Shown piece after piece: positions 27,508-36,915 of a stretch of DNA of 56,299 bases. The position numbers and the translations under genes were made by a program. The stretch is from Gemmatimonadota bacterium (GTDB taxonomy: Bacteria > Gemmatimonadota > Gemmatimonadetes > Longimicrobiales > Gaopeijiaceae): contig SHZR01000018.1 of the NCBI GenBank assembly GCA_009692205.1, positions 1-56,299 of the forward strand, read 5' to 3'. The first letter of the stretch is position 1. Each line of letters starts with the position of its first letter. Under the pieces are notes generated by a model. The model was not told where the DNA came from and did not search any database. It saw only the letters and a program-made list of their open reading frames with translations.

Positions 27508-29045
27508 CGGAGACCGCGATCGGCGAACCGAACGCCGTGGCGATGAGCTTCTTCTTCTTGTTCATCGCCGTCACGCTGGGCATCACGTTCTGGGCGGCCC
27601 GCCGCACGAAGACCACCGAGCAGTTCTACGCCGCCGGCCGCAGCATCGGACCGGCCCAGAACGGCATGGCACTCGCCGGCGACTACATGTCGGCGGCGTC
27701 GTTCCTGGGCATCGCGGGCCTCGTCTCCACGTCGGGCTTCGACGGCCTCATCTACTCGACCGGGTGGCTCGTGGGCTGGCCCGTCGTGCTGTTCCTGATC
27801 GCGGAGCCGCTGCGTAACCTCGGCAAGTACACGTTCGCGGACGTGGTGGCCTTCCGCCTTCGGCAGACGCCCGTGCGCATCGCGGCCGCCTGCGGGACGC
27901 TCGCGACGGTCTCGTTCTACCTCATCGCGCAGATGGTCGGGGCGGGGGGGCTGATCCGCCTGATGTTCGGCATCGAGTATTCCTCGGCGATCGTGATCGT
28001 CGGCGCCGTGATGATCGCGTACGTGCTGTTCGGCGGCATGATCGCCACGACGTGGGTGCAGATCGTGAAGGCCGTGCTGCTGCTCGGTGGCGCGTCCCTG
28101 CTCGCCGTGCTCGTGCTCGCGCGATTCGGGATGAGCCCCACGGCCCTGTTCGCGGAAGCGGCCAGGCAGCAGGGGGGCGCCGTGCTCGCCCCGGGCCGCC
28201 TAGTCTCCAACCCGCTGGACGCGATCTCGCTGGGGATGGCGTTGATGTTCGGCACCGCGGGGCTGCCGCACATCCTCATGCGCTTCTACACGGTGCCCGA
28301 CGCGAAGGCCGCGCGCATCTCGGTCTTCATCGCCACGGGCCTGATCGGGTACTTCTACCTCATGACGTTCGTGCTCGGCTTCGGCGCCATGGTGCTCGTG
28401 GGTCCCGACGCGATTCGAGCCGTCGACGCGGGCGGCAACATGGCCGCGCCGCTGTTGGCGGAGGTGCTCGGCGGCACGCCGCTGCTCGGGTTCATCGCGG
28501 CCGTGGCGTTCGCCACCATCCTGGCCGTGGTGGCGGGGCTGACGCTCTCGGGTGCGGCCGCGCTGTCACACGATCTGTGGGTGAGCGTGGTGCGGCGAGG
28601 GCACTCCGATCAGGGCGAACAGATGAAGGTGGCGCGCGCGGCCACGGTGCTGCTCGGCATCCTGGCGGTGGCGCTGGGGCTCACGTTCGAGGGACAGAAC
28701 GTGGCGTATATGGTCTCGCTCGCCTTTGCCATCGCGGCCAGCGCCAACTTTCCTGCGCTGGTGCTTTCGATCCACTGGAAGAAGTTCACCACCGCGGGCG
28801 CGGTGGCGAGCATGGTCGTCGGCACGGTCAGCACGCTCGTGCTGATCTATCTGTCGCCCACGATTCAGATCGATGTGCTCCAGCACGAGGCGGCGTGGTT
28901 CCCGCTGCGCAACCCGGCCATGATCACCATCCCGCTGTCGTTCGCCGTGGGGATCGGGGTGTCGCTGTTCGCCGCCGAGGATGCCGCGGCGGAGGGCTTC
29001 GCCGAGGTCGAGCGCCGCACGCACATGGGGGCCACGACCGACTGA
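27504..29045 (+). CDS. actP: Cation/acetate symporter (sodium:solute symporter family)
   Basis: A 513-residue, 13-helix protein with SSS signatures: 'TTEQFYAAGRSIGPAQNGMA' (31-50 region), 'AGDYMSAASFLGIAGLV', 'GYLRKFGKYTFADVV'-like 'RNLGKYTFADVVAFRLRQ', 'GTAGLPHILMRFYTVPD' and 'SGAAALSHDLWV'. The 'GLPHILMRFYTV' motif is typical of ActP. It takes up acetate or other short carboxylates with Na+. Its ATG overlaps the DUF485 stop. The kup gene follows 38 bases later on the same strand. Confidence 0.92.
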   Translation: MTETAIGEPNAVAMSFFFLFIAVTLGITFWAARRTKTTEQFYAAGRSIGPAQNGMALAGDYMSAASFLGIAGLVSTSGFDGLIYSTGWLVGWPVVLFLIAEPLRNLGKYTFADVVAFRLRQTPVRIAAACGTLATVSFYLIAQMVGAGGLIRLMFGIEYSSAIVIVGAVMIAYVLFGGMIATTWVQIVKAVLLLGGASLLAVLVLARFGMSPTALFAEAARQQGGAVLAPGRLVSNPLDAISLGMALMFGTAGLPHILMRFYTVPDAKAARISVFIATGLIGYFYLMTFVLGFGAMVLVGPDAIRAVDAGGNMAAPLLAEVLGGTPLLGFIAAVAFATILAVVAGLTLSGAAALSHDLWVSVVRRGHSDQGEQMKVARAATVLLGILAVALGLTFEGQNVAYMVSLAFAIAASANFPALVLSIHWKKFTTAGAVASMVVGTVSTLVLIYLSPTIQIDVLQHEAAWFPLRNPAMITIPLSFAVGIGVSLFAAEDAAAEGFAEVERRTHMGATTD

Positions 29046-29083
29046 GTTCACAGGCGGGCCGCGTTGCGCGAGCTTGGTCGCGC

Positions 29084-30988
29084 ATGGACAGTCCCCCACA
29101 GGCCAACGAAAAGCACCGCCCCGCCGGGCGCTTTCTGTCGCTGACATCTCTCGCCGCCTTGGGCGTGGTGTACGGGGACATCGGGACCAGCCCGATCTAC
29201 GCCATCCGGGAGTCGCTCCATCCGGGCCACCAGGTCGCGGCGACGGCTCCCAACGTGTTCGGCGTGCTGTCCCTGATCTTCTGGGCGCTCGTCATCATCA
29301 TCGCGGTCAAGTACCAGGTCTTCGTTCTCCGCGCCGACAACCGGGGCGAGGGTGGGATTCTCTCCCTGACTTCCCTGGCCACGTCCTCGGGCACTCCTCG
29401 CCCGCGGGTGCACTCGTTCTTGGTGCTGCTGGGGCTTTTCGGCGCGGCGCTCCTGTACGGGGACACGATGATCACGCCGGCGGTCACGGTGCTCTCCGCA
29501 GTGGAAGGCCTCGAGTTGGTCGCTCCCGGCTTCGCGCCCTACGTCGTCCCCATCGCGCTCGTGATCATCGTGGGTGTCTTCGCGGTGCAGCGGCGAGGCA
29601 CGGCGCGCGTGGGGGCCCTGTTCGGACCGGTCATGCTGCTCTGGTTCACCACCATCGCGGCGCTCGGGATCGTGCACATCATCGAGACGCCGGGCGTGCT
29701 CGCGGCGATCGATCCACGCCATGCGCTGAGCTTCTTCGCCGCCAACGGCGGACGCAGCGTGCTCGTCCTCGGCTCGGTCTTCCTGGTCGTGACGGGGGGC
29801 GAGTCGCTCTACGCCGACATGGGCCACTTCGGCACCCGACCGATCCGTTCCACGTGGTTCGCGCTCGTCATGCCCGCGCTCCTGCTGAACTACTTCGGCC
29901 AGGGCGCGCTCATCCTGAACGATCCGGCCGCCGCCGAGAACCCGTTCTTTCTCATGGCGCCGGGGTGGGCGATCGTCCCGTTCGTGATCCTGACGGCGAG
30001 CGCCGCCGTGATCGCCTCGCAGGCGGTGATCTCGGGTGCGTTTTCCCTCACGATGCAGGCGGTGCAGCTCGGGTATCTGCCGCGCGTCGCTATCGAGCAC
30101 ACCTCGGAGCACGAGCGCGGCCAGATCTACGTGCCCAGCATCAACTGGTTGCTCATGCTGTGTTGTATCGGCTTGGTCATCGGCTTCCGGACCTCGAGCG
30201 CGCTCGCCGCCGCGTACGGGGTGGCGGTGGCGACCGCGATGGTGGTCACGACCTGCATGCTCTTCGTGGTGGCGAGGGAGCACTGGCGGTGGAGCTGGGC
30301 GGCTGCTTCACTGCTCTGCGGCGCGTTGCTGATCATCGACCTGGCCTTCTGGGGCGCGAACATGCTCCGGGTGCCACAGGGAGGATGGTTCGCCTTGGCG
30401 ATCGCCGCGGTGGTCCTGGGAATGATGACCACGTGGAAGACGGGGCGAGCCATCCTGTCGCGACGCATGGCTGCAAGCACCCTGCCGTTCGATTTCTTCC
30501 TGGCCGACCTGAAGGAGAACCCTCCGCGGCGCTTCCCCGGCACCGCCATCTTCATGTTCCGCGATGCGGCCGGCACCCCGCCCGCCTTGCTGCACTCCCT
30601 TCAGCACTTCGGTGTTCTCAGGCAGCGGGTGATCCTGTTGAGCGTGGAGACGGCCGAGGTACCGCGCATCCCGCCGGAGCAGCGGGCCACGACCAGGGCG
30701 CTCGGGGACGGATTCCATCGCATCGTGCTCAGGTACGGCTTCATGGAGGATCCGAACGTGCCCAGGGACCTGGCGATGGTGCGCGTCGAGGGGCGCCCGT
30801 TGGATCTCAAGGAGGCGACGTTCCTGCTCGGCCGCGAAACGGTCATCGCGAGCGAGCGAAAGGTGGGCATGTCGCTCTGGCGCGAGCGACTCTTCGGTGT
30901 GATGGCGCGCAACGCCCGTGCGGCCACATCCTTCTTCCACTTGCCGCACGAACGCGTGGTGGAGTTGGGCGTCCAAGTCGAGATCTGA
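29084..30988 (+). CDS. kup: Kup-type potassium uptake protein
   Basis: I chose ATG at 29084 ('MDSPPQANEKHRPAG'), giving 634 residues, the usual Kup length. The N-terminal hallmark 'LAALGVVYGDIGTSPIYAI' (about 24-42) is followed by 'ADNRGEGGILSLTSL', 'LLYGDTMITPAVTVLSAVEG', 'GGESLYADMGHFG' and 'NYFGQGALIL', with about 12 helices and a soluble C-terminal domain. It takes up K+ with protons. No ribosome site is evident, so it may be translated through the actP transcript. The next ATG (30988) overlaps its stop. Confidence 0.95.
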   Translation: MDSPPQANEKHRPAGRFLSLTSLAALGVVYGDIGTSPIYAIRESLHPGHQVAATAPNVFGVLSLIFWALVIIIAVKYQVFVLRADNRGEGGILSLTSLATSSGTPRPRVHSFLVLLGLFGAALLYGDTMITPAVTVLSAVEGLELVAPGFAPYVVPIALVIIVGVFAVQRRGTARVGALFGPVMLLWFTTIAALGIVHIIETPGVLAAIDPRHALSFFAANGGRSVLVLGSVFLVVTGGESLYADMGHFGTRPIRSTWFALVMPALLLNYFGQGALILNDPAAAENPFFLMAPGWAIVPFVILTASAAVIASQAVISGAFSLTMQAVQLGYLPRVAIEHTSEHERGQIYVPSINWLLMLCCIGLVIGFRTSSALAAAYGVAVATAMVVTTCMLFVVAREHWRWSWAAASLLCGALLIIDLAFWGANMLRVPQGGWFALAIAAVVLGMMTTWKTGRAILSRRMAASTLPFDFFLADLKENPPRRFPGTAIFMFRDAAGTPPALLHSLQHFGVLRQRVILLSVETAEVPRIPPEQRATTRALGDGFHRIVLRYGFMEDPNVPRDLAMVRVEGRPLDLKEATFLLGRETVIASERKVGMSLWRERLFGVMARNARAATSFFHLPHERVVELGVQVEI

Positions 30989-31041
30989 TGCGTCGCGTGG
31001 GGACCTGGCGCACCCCCTCGGCACCTCCGAGTTTTCGCCCT

Positions 31042-32268
31042 ATGGGTGCACCCACCGTGAGATGGCGCGTCGCCGCAGCCGTTCCCCTGCTCGTCGTCCT
31101 AGCCGCTTCCTGCGGAGGGGGAGTGACGCGCGAGGCCACCATCGTGCTCGACAGCGCGGGCGTGACGATCGTCGACAACGACGATGCGCAGCCTGCGTGG
31201 ACCCTGGAGACGACCTGGAGGCTGTCGCCGCGACCTCGCATCCAGGTGGGCAACCAACCAGGCAACCCCGACCAGATGCTCTATCGCGCGGCGCACACAC
31301 GGCGCCTGAGCGACGGCGGCATCGCGGTCGCGAACGGGGGGATGGGGGACGTGCGGGTCTTCGATGCCGGCGGCTACCACGTCACCACGATCGGGTTCGT
31401 CCTGGACCCCACCGTCGAGGCGCCGCGGCCCCAGCGCGTGTACCCGATCCCCGGTGACTCCCTGCTGGTCTACCTCACCGGAGGGGGCCTCTCGCTATGG
31501 GATCCACAGTACCGCCTGCGGCGAGAGTCGCAGATCGTGACTCCCGAGGCGCCCTTCGAGGGTGAGCTGGAACCTGCGGGGGTGTTCGACGACGGAACGA
31601 TGCTGATCCTCGGTCGGCTACCGCCCGACGCGGCGCTCACAGGCCTTCAGCGCTCCACCATGCGGCCGATGCGGTTCGGGGCGGATGGCCGGATGATCGA
31701 CTCGTTCGGTGACTTCCCCGACGAGACCGAGATCATGGGCGACGAAGTGCACGTCTTTGGTCCGACCGGCCACGTCGCCGCGGCCGACTCGACGATCTGG
31801 TACACGAGCTCCGAGACCTACGAGCTGCGGGAGATCGCGCGGGGTGGGCGCACGTTGCGGATCGTGCGGCTCGACCGGCCGCTGCCGCCGGTCACGGGCG
31901 CGGACCTAGGGGCGTTCCGCGTGGCGGCCGTTCGCCAAATGAGCGACGACGTGGGAAAGGAGGCCGCGGAGGCGACCGTCGACTCCTACGAGTACGCGGA
32001 GGTCTTCCCGACGTTCGGCCAGGTGGTCATCGACGAGCTCGGCAACATCTGGGCGCTCGACTACCGGTGGTTCGACATGGGGTCGGACTTTCGCTGGACC
32101 GTGTTCGACCACGAGGGCCGTTACCTCGGCCAGGTCGTCATGCCCTATCCCCTCACGGTGCACCAGATCGGCGCCGACTACGTGCTCGGGCACATGTCCA
32201 ACGGGCGGGGGGGAGAGGCGGTCTACATCTACGGGCTCAACAAGCCGGAGGCGGGGGCGGGCGGCTGA
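31042..32268 (+). CDS. Beta-propeller-like lipoprotein (6-bladed type)
   Basis: ATG at 31042 gives a normal lipoprotein signal 'MGAPTVRWRVAAAVPLLVVL' with lipobox 'LAASC' (Cys24). ATG at 30988, touching the kup stop, is possible but would add 18 polar residues. The mature protein (about 385 residues) contains repeated blade-like strands such as 'GGIAVANGGMGDVRVFDAGG', 'SLLVYLTGGGLSLWDPQYRL' and 'GNIWALDYRW...WTVFDHEGRYLG'. This matches the secreted 6-bladed beta-propeller proteins abundant in Gemmatimonadota-like genomes. Binding partner or activity is unknown. Confidence 0.75.
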   Translation: MGAPTVRWRVAAAVPLLVVLAASCGGGVTREATIVLDSAGVTIVDNDDAQPAWTLETTWRLSPRPRIQVGNQPGNPDQMLYRAAHTRRLSDGGIAVANGGMGDVRVFDAGGYHVTTIGFVLDPTVEAPRPQRVYPIPGDSLLVYLTGGGLSLWDPQYRLRRESQIVTPEAPFEGELEPAGVFDDGTMLILGRLPPDAALTGLQRSTMRPMRFGADGRMIDSFGDFPDETEIMGDEVHVFGPTGHVAAADSTIWYTSSETYELREIARGGRTLRIVRLDRPLPPVTGADLGAFRVAAVRQMSDDVGKEAAEATVDSYEYAEVFPTFGQVVIDELGNIWALDYRWFDMGSDFRWTVFDHEGRYLGQVVMPYPLTVHQIGADYVLGHMSNGRGGEAVYIYGLNKPEAGAGG

Positions 32269-32377
32269 GCCGACCACCCGCGACGAAGCGCGGCACTACT
32301 TGACTGCCCGGGGGGCAGGCGCAAACCTCCCCCCCGCTCACCACCGAAGTTCACGAGCACAGACGAGCGCGGCACCG

Positions 32378-32688
32378 ATGCTCCTACTGCAGATCTATGT
32401 CTTCCTGCTGGCCGCGTTCGTCGGCTACATGGTCATCTCGCGCGTGCCGCCGTTGCTGCATACGCCGCTCATGGCCGCGACGAATGCGATCTCCGGCATC
32501 TCGCTGGTCGGCTCGCTGATCGCGGCGGGCGCTCAGCGGAACGGTCTCTCGACCCTTCTCGGCACCGTCGCCGTCGTGGCGGCGACCACGAACATCGTCG
32601 GCGGGTTCCTGATCGTCGATCGCATGCTCGCCATGTTCAAGCGTGACGCCAAGCCAGGCACGCCCGCCAAACCCGGGCACGGCGGCTG

Positions 32689-32689
<1 letters not shown>
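32378..32689 (+). CDS. pntAB: NAD(P) transhydrogenase alpha subunit, membrane part (PntAB)
   Basis: A 103-residue protein with three hydrophobic helices: 'IYVFLLAAFVGYMVI', 'HTPLMAATNAISGISLVGSL' and 'LLGTVAVVAATTNIVGGFLI', ending 'DRMLAMFKRD'. This is the domain II part carried by the alpha-2 subunit in three-subunit transhydrogenases. 'TNAISGI' is the conserved motif. It overlaps pntB by one base. The NAD-binding alpha-1 subunit gene (pntAA), usually just upstream, is not in this window; the upstream gene is a beta-propeller lipoprotein. Confidence 0.92.
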
Positions 32690-34077
<1,388 letters not shown>

Positions 34078-34105
34078 AGGACCGCACGCTCACCTCGGGA
34101 GGCGC

Positions 34106-35635
34106 ATGTCGCAGCTCTTCGCACGCAAGACCGTCGACCAGCTGACGGCCGCGCTGCCTCCGGAAGGGCAGGGGCTGAGGCGGGTGATGGGCCGCTGGGA
34201 CCTCACGGCCCTGGGCGTCGGCGCCATCATCGGTGCGGGGATCTTCGCCACCACCGGAACTGCCATCGCGGGAGAGCTGGGCGTACGACCGGGAGCGGGC
34301 CCGGCCATCGTGCTGTCGTTCCTCCTGACCGCGGTGACCTGCGGGCTGGCCGCGCTGTGCTACGCCGAGTTCGCCTCCATGGTCCCCGTGTCGGGGTCGG
34401 CCTACACCTACGCGTACGCCTCTCTCGGTGAGCTCGTCGCGTGGATCATCGGCTGGGACCTCATCATCGAGTACGCGGTCGGCAACATCGCGGTCGCGAT
34501 CTCGTGGTCGGGCTACTTCCGTGAGTTGGTGGGGCACATCGGCATCTCGTTCCCCGCCTGGATGACCACCGACTACCGAACCGCGTTCCAAGCTGTCGAG
34601 GCGGTGGCTGCCGGCGCGAGCGACCCCCGCTCGCTCGAGCTGGCGGCCGCGGCGACGTCCGCTCCCGAGATCCTCGGGCTTCCGATCATCCTCAACATCC
34701 CGGCCGTCCTGATCGTAGCCGCGATCACCATGCTGCTGGTCTACGGCATCCGGGAGTCGGCGTTCTCCAACTCGATCTTGGTGGTGCTGAAGGTCGGCAT
34801 CCTGATGTTCTTCATCGCGGTCGGCGTGTTCTTCATCGACCCCGAGCACTACACGGCGCACGGAGGCTTCGCGCCCAACGGGTTCGCCGGCGTCCGCGCC
34901 GCGGCTGCGATCATCTTCTTCTCCTACATCGGGTTCGACGCCGTGTCGTGCGCGGCCGAGGAGGCGAAGGACCCGGCGCGGGACGTCCCGTTCGGGATCA
35001 TCATGAGCCTCGTGGTCTGCACGGTGCTCTTCGTGCTCGCCGCGGCGGTGATGAGCGGCATGGCCGAGTGGAGTCAGCTCGGCACCGCCGAGCCCATGCT
35101 CACCGCGCTCAACCTGGCCAGCGGAAACGAAGCGCTGCTCGGCTTCTCGCGCGTGGTCGTCGCCATCGGTGCCGTCGTCGCGATGACCACCGTCCTGCTC
35201 GTCTTCCAGATGGGGCAGCCCAGGATCTTCTACTCGATGGCGCGCGACGGGCTCCTGCCGGCCTGGGCCGCCAAGCTCCATCCCAAGTTCCGCACGCCGC
35301 ACGTCACCACGATCATCACCGGCGTGTTCGTCGCGTTCTTCGCGGCGTTCGCCAACATCAACGAAGTCGTCGACCTGACGAACATCGGGACGCTGTTCGC
35401 GTTCGCGATCGTCTCGATCGGCATCCTCGTGCTGCGGGTCAAGGAGCCGGATCGGGTTCGGCTGTTCTGCACGCCGTTCTCGCCGGTGGTGCCGCTCTTG
35501 GCGGCCGGGTCATGCGTGTTCCTGATGCTCCAGCTGCCCACGATCACCTGGATCCGCTTCGGGGTGTGGCTCGCGATCGGGCTGGTGATCTACTTCCTCT
35601 ACGGGTACAAGCGGAGCAGGATGCGGGGGGTGTAG
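34106..35635 (+). CDS. APC-family amino acid permease (cationic amino acid transporter-like)
   Basis: A GGGAGG site precedes ATG 34106. The 509-residue protein has about 12-13 helices and the CAT/YfnA-like features: 'LTALGVGAIIGAGIFATTGT' at the start of helix 1, 'CYAEFASMVPVSGSAYTYAY', 'WIIGWDLIIEYAVGN', 'FFSYIGFDAVSCAAEEAKDP' and 'GQPRIFYSMARDGLLP'. It imports amino acids by proton symport; the exact substrate is unknown. It follows pntB by 28 bases and ends next to the convergent metal operon. Confidence 0.9.
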   Translation: MSQLFARKTVDQLTAALPPEGQGLRRVMGRWDLTALGVGAIIGAGIFATTGTAIAGELGVRPGAGPAIVLSFLLTAVTCGLAALCYAEFASMVPVSGSAYTYAYASLGELVAWIIGWDLIIEYAVGNIAVAISWSGYFRELVGHIGISFPAWMTTDYRTAFQAVEAVAAGASDPRSLELAAAATSAPEILGLPIILNIPAVLIVAAITMLLVYGIRESAFSNSILVVLKVGILMFFIAVGVFFIDPEHYTAHGGFAPNGFAGVRAAAAIIFFSYIGFDAVSCAAEEAKDPARDVPFGIIMSLVVCTVLFVLAAAVMSGMAEWSQLGTAEPMLTALNLASGNEALLGFSRVVVAIGAVVAMTTVLLVFQMGQPRIFYSMARDGLLPAWAAKLHPKFRTPHVTTIITGVFVAFFAAFANINEVVDLTNIGTLFAFAIVSIGILVLRVKEPDRVRLFCTPFSPVVPLLAAGSCVFLMLQLPTITWIRFGVWLAIGLVIYFLYGYKRSRMRGV

Positions 35636-35636
35636 A

Positions 35637-35840
35637 TCACGAGGCGCGCCGCACCTCCCACTCTTTCCAGAGTGAATGGTCCATGGGCATCGCGCCCATG
35701 ACGTCGTCGCCAGTCTCGGCGACGGGAGCCCTCTCAGTCATGTCCGGCCCGCACGTAGCCGCTGCAATTCCCTCACTAAGGGAGAGCACAAGCGCAGCCA
35801 GGAGAACCAGGCCGGAGAGAAAGCGAATCCGCCGGATCAT
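35637..35840 (-). CDS. Small secreted peptide at the end of the metal operon
   Basis: A 67-residue frame with a clear signal peptide ('MIRRIRFLSGLVLLAALVLS', then 'LSEGIAAAT') and a short mature part with one Cys ('CGPDM') and Met/His-containing 'MGAMPMDHS'. No ribosome site is seen. Position, strand and Met/His content suggest a small periplasmic metal-related protein, possibly truncated: its C-terminal 'LWKEWEVRRAS' looks unlike the rest. It lies 62 bases downstream of the chimeric CopB gene. The function is inferred from context only. Confidence 0.5.
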   Translation of the reverse strand: MIRRIRFLSGLVLLAALVLSLSEGIAAATCGPDMTERAPVAETGDDVMGAMPMDHSLWKEWEVRRAS

Positions 35841-35902
35841 TGTACCGTCAATCTAGCGCAAGTGAATATCCAGCAGGTAGACGGCGCTCGAATGCCGTCC
35901 CA

Positions 35903-36832
35903 TCAGATCTCCTCCCTACGCATGAGTTGCGCGTTGATCGCCACGATCACGGTGCTCGCGGACATCAGGAGCGCAGCCAACGCGGGCGGCAGGAGGAATC
36001 CTCGGCTGGCGAGGACGCCGGCGGCCAGTGGGATGGCGAAAACATTGTAACCGGCCGCCCACCAGAGATTTTGCATCACCTTGCGATAGCTCGCCCGGGA
36101 GAGCTTCACGATTCGCGGAATGTCGCGCGGGTCGCTGCGGACAAGCACCACATCGCCGGCCTCCACGGCGACGTCGGTGCCTGCCCCGATCGCCACGCCG
36201 ACGTCGGAGGTCACCAGCGCGGGAGCGTCATTCACTCCGTCGCCGACCATCGCCACTCGCTTCCCCTGGCTCTGAAGCTCCCGGATCTTGTCCGCCTTCT
36301 GATTGGGGAGCACCTCAGCGAGCACGGTGTCGATGCCGAGCTCCTTCCCGACCGCGGCGGCGACGGCCCGGGAATCTCCCGTGAGCATCGCCACCTGGAT
36401 GCCCATGCGATGGAGGGCGTCGATCGCCTCGCGGGACTCTGGCCGGATCGCGTCCGCGACCGCGAACACCGCCAGGGCCCGGTTTCCCTCGAGTAGGTAG
36501 ATCGCAGACTGCCCGCGGGTCGCGTAGGACTCCGCAGCTCGCACCAGTTCGTCCGGCGGCGTCACGGACAGGCTGCGCAAGAGGTTGGGACCGCCGATCT
36601 GGAGGTCGCGGTTCTCGACCCGCGCGCGCACGCCGTGCCCTGGAATCGCCTCGAAGCCGCTCGCCGTCGGAATCGCGAGCTTCTTCTCCTGGGCGCTCGT
36701 CACGATCGCGTCTGTCAGCTGGCCGGAGATCTCCCCCGTGCCTTGAGCTGCGACTGCAGCGGGGGCCAGGTGAAGTATGAAAGCCAGTGCAGCGACGGCC
36801 GGCCGACACGCGCGTGAGGTCATCGATCCCAT
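35903..36832 (-). CDS. Chimeric protein: secretory signal fused to C-terminal half of a CopB-type Cu+ ATPase
   Basis: From ATG 36832 the product (309 residues) begins with a signal peptide ending 'LAPAAVAAQ' and 'GTGEISGQLTDA', the opening of a carboxypeptidase-regulatory or TonB-receptor-like secreted protein. At about 36706 it changes, in frame, to 'IVTSAQEKKLAIPTASGFEA', which is the nucleotide-binding domain of a P1B ATPase, then 'MLTGDSRAVAAAVGKELGID', 'VGDGVNDAPAL' and two terminal helices with 'AAGYNVFAIPLAAGVL' and 'MSASTVIVAINAQL', the CopB form. Missing are the metal-binding domain, helices 1-6, the actuator TGES loop and the phosphorylated DKTGT. It cannot be a working pump and is probably a deletion-fusion remnant. 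It is downstream of cusA in the metal operon. Confidence 0.8.
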   Translation of the reverse strand: MGSMTSRACRPAVAALAFILHLAPAAVAAQGTGEISGQLTDAIVTSAQEKKLAIPTASGFEAIPGHGVRARVENRDLQIGGPNLLRSLSVTPPDELVRAAESYATRGQSAIYLLEGNRALAVFAVADAIRPESREAIDALHRMGIQVAMLTGDSRAVAAAVGKELGIDTVLAEVLPNQKADKIRELQSQGKRVAMVGDGVNDAPALVTSDVGVAIGAGTDVAVEAGDVVLVRSDPRDIPRIVKLSRASYRKVMQNLWWAAGYNVFAIPLAAGVLASRGFLLPPALAALLMSASTVIVAINAQLMRREEI

Positions 36833-36915
36833 TCTCGTCAAAGGGGCCTAAAACATCCGGCTGGACGACCCAGCATGCCGCTCACGAAGTCAGTCCCGCC
36901 AGCCCCGTCAGCGCG

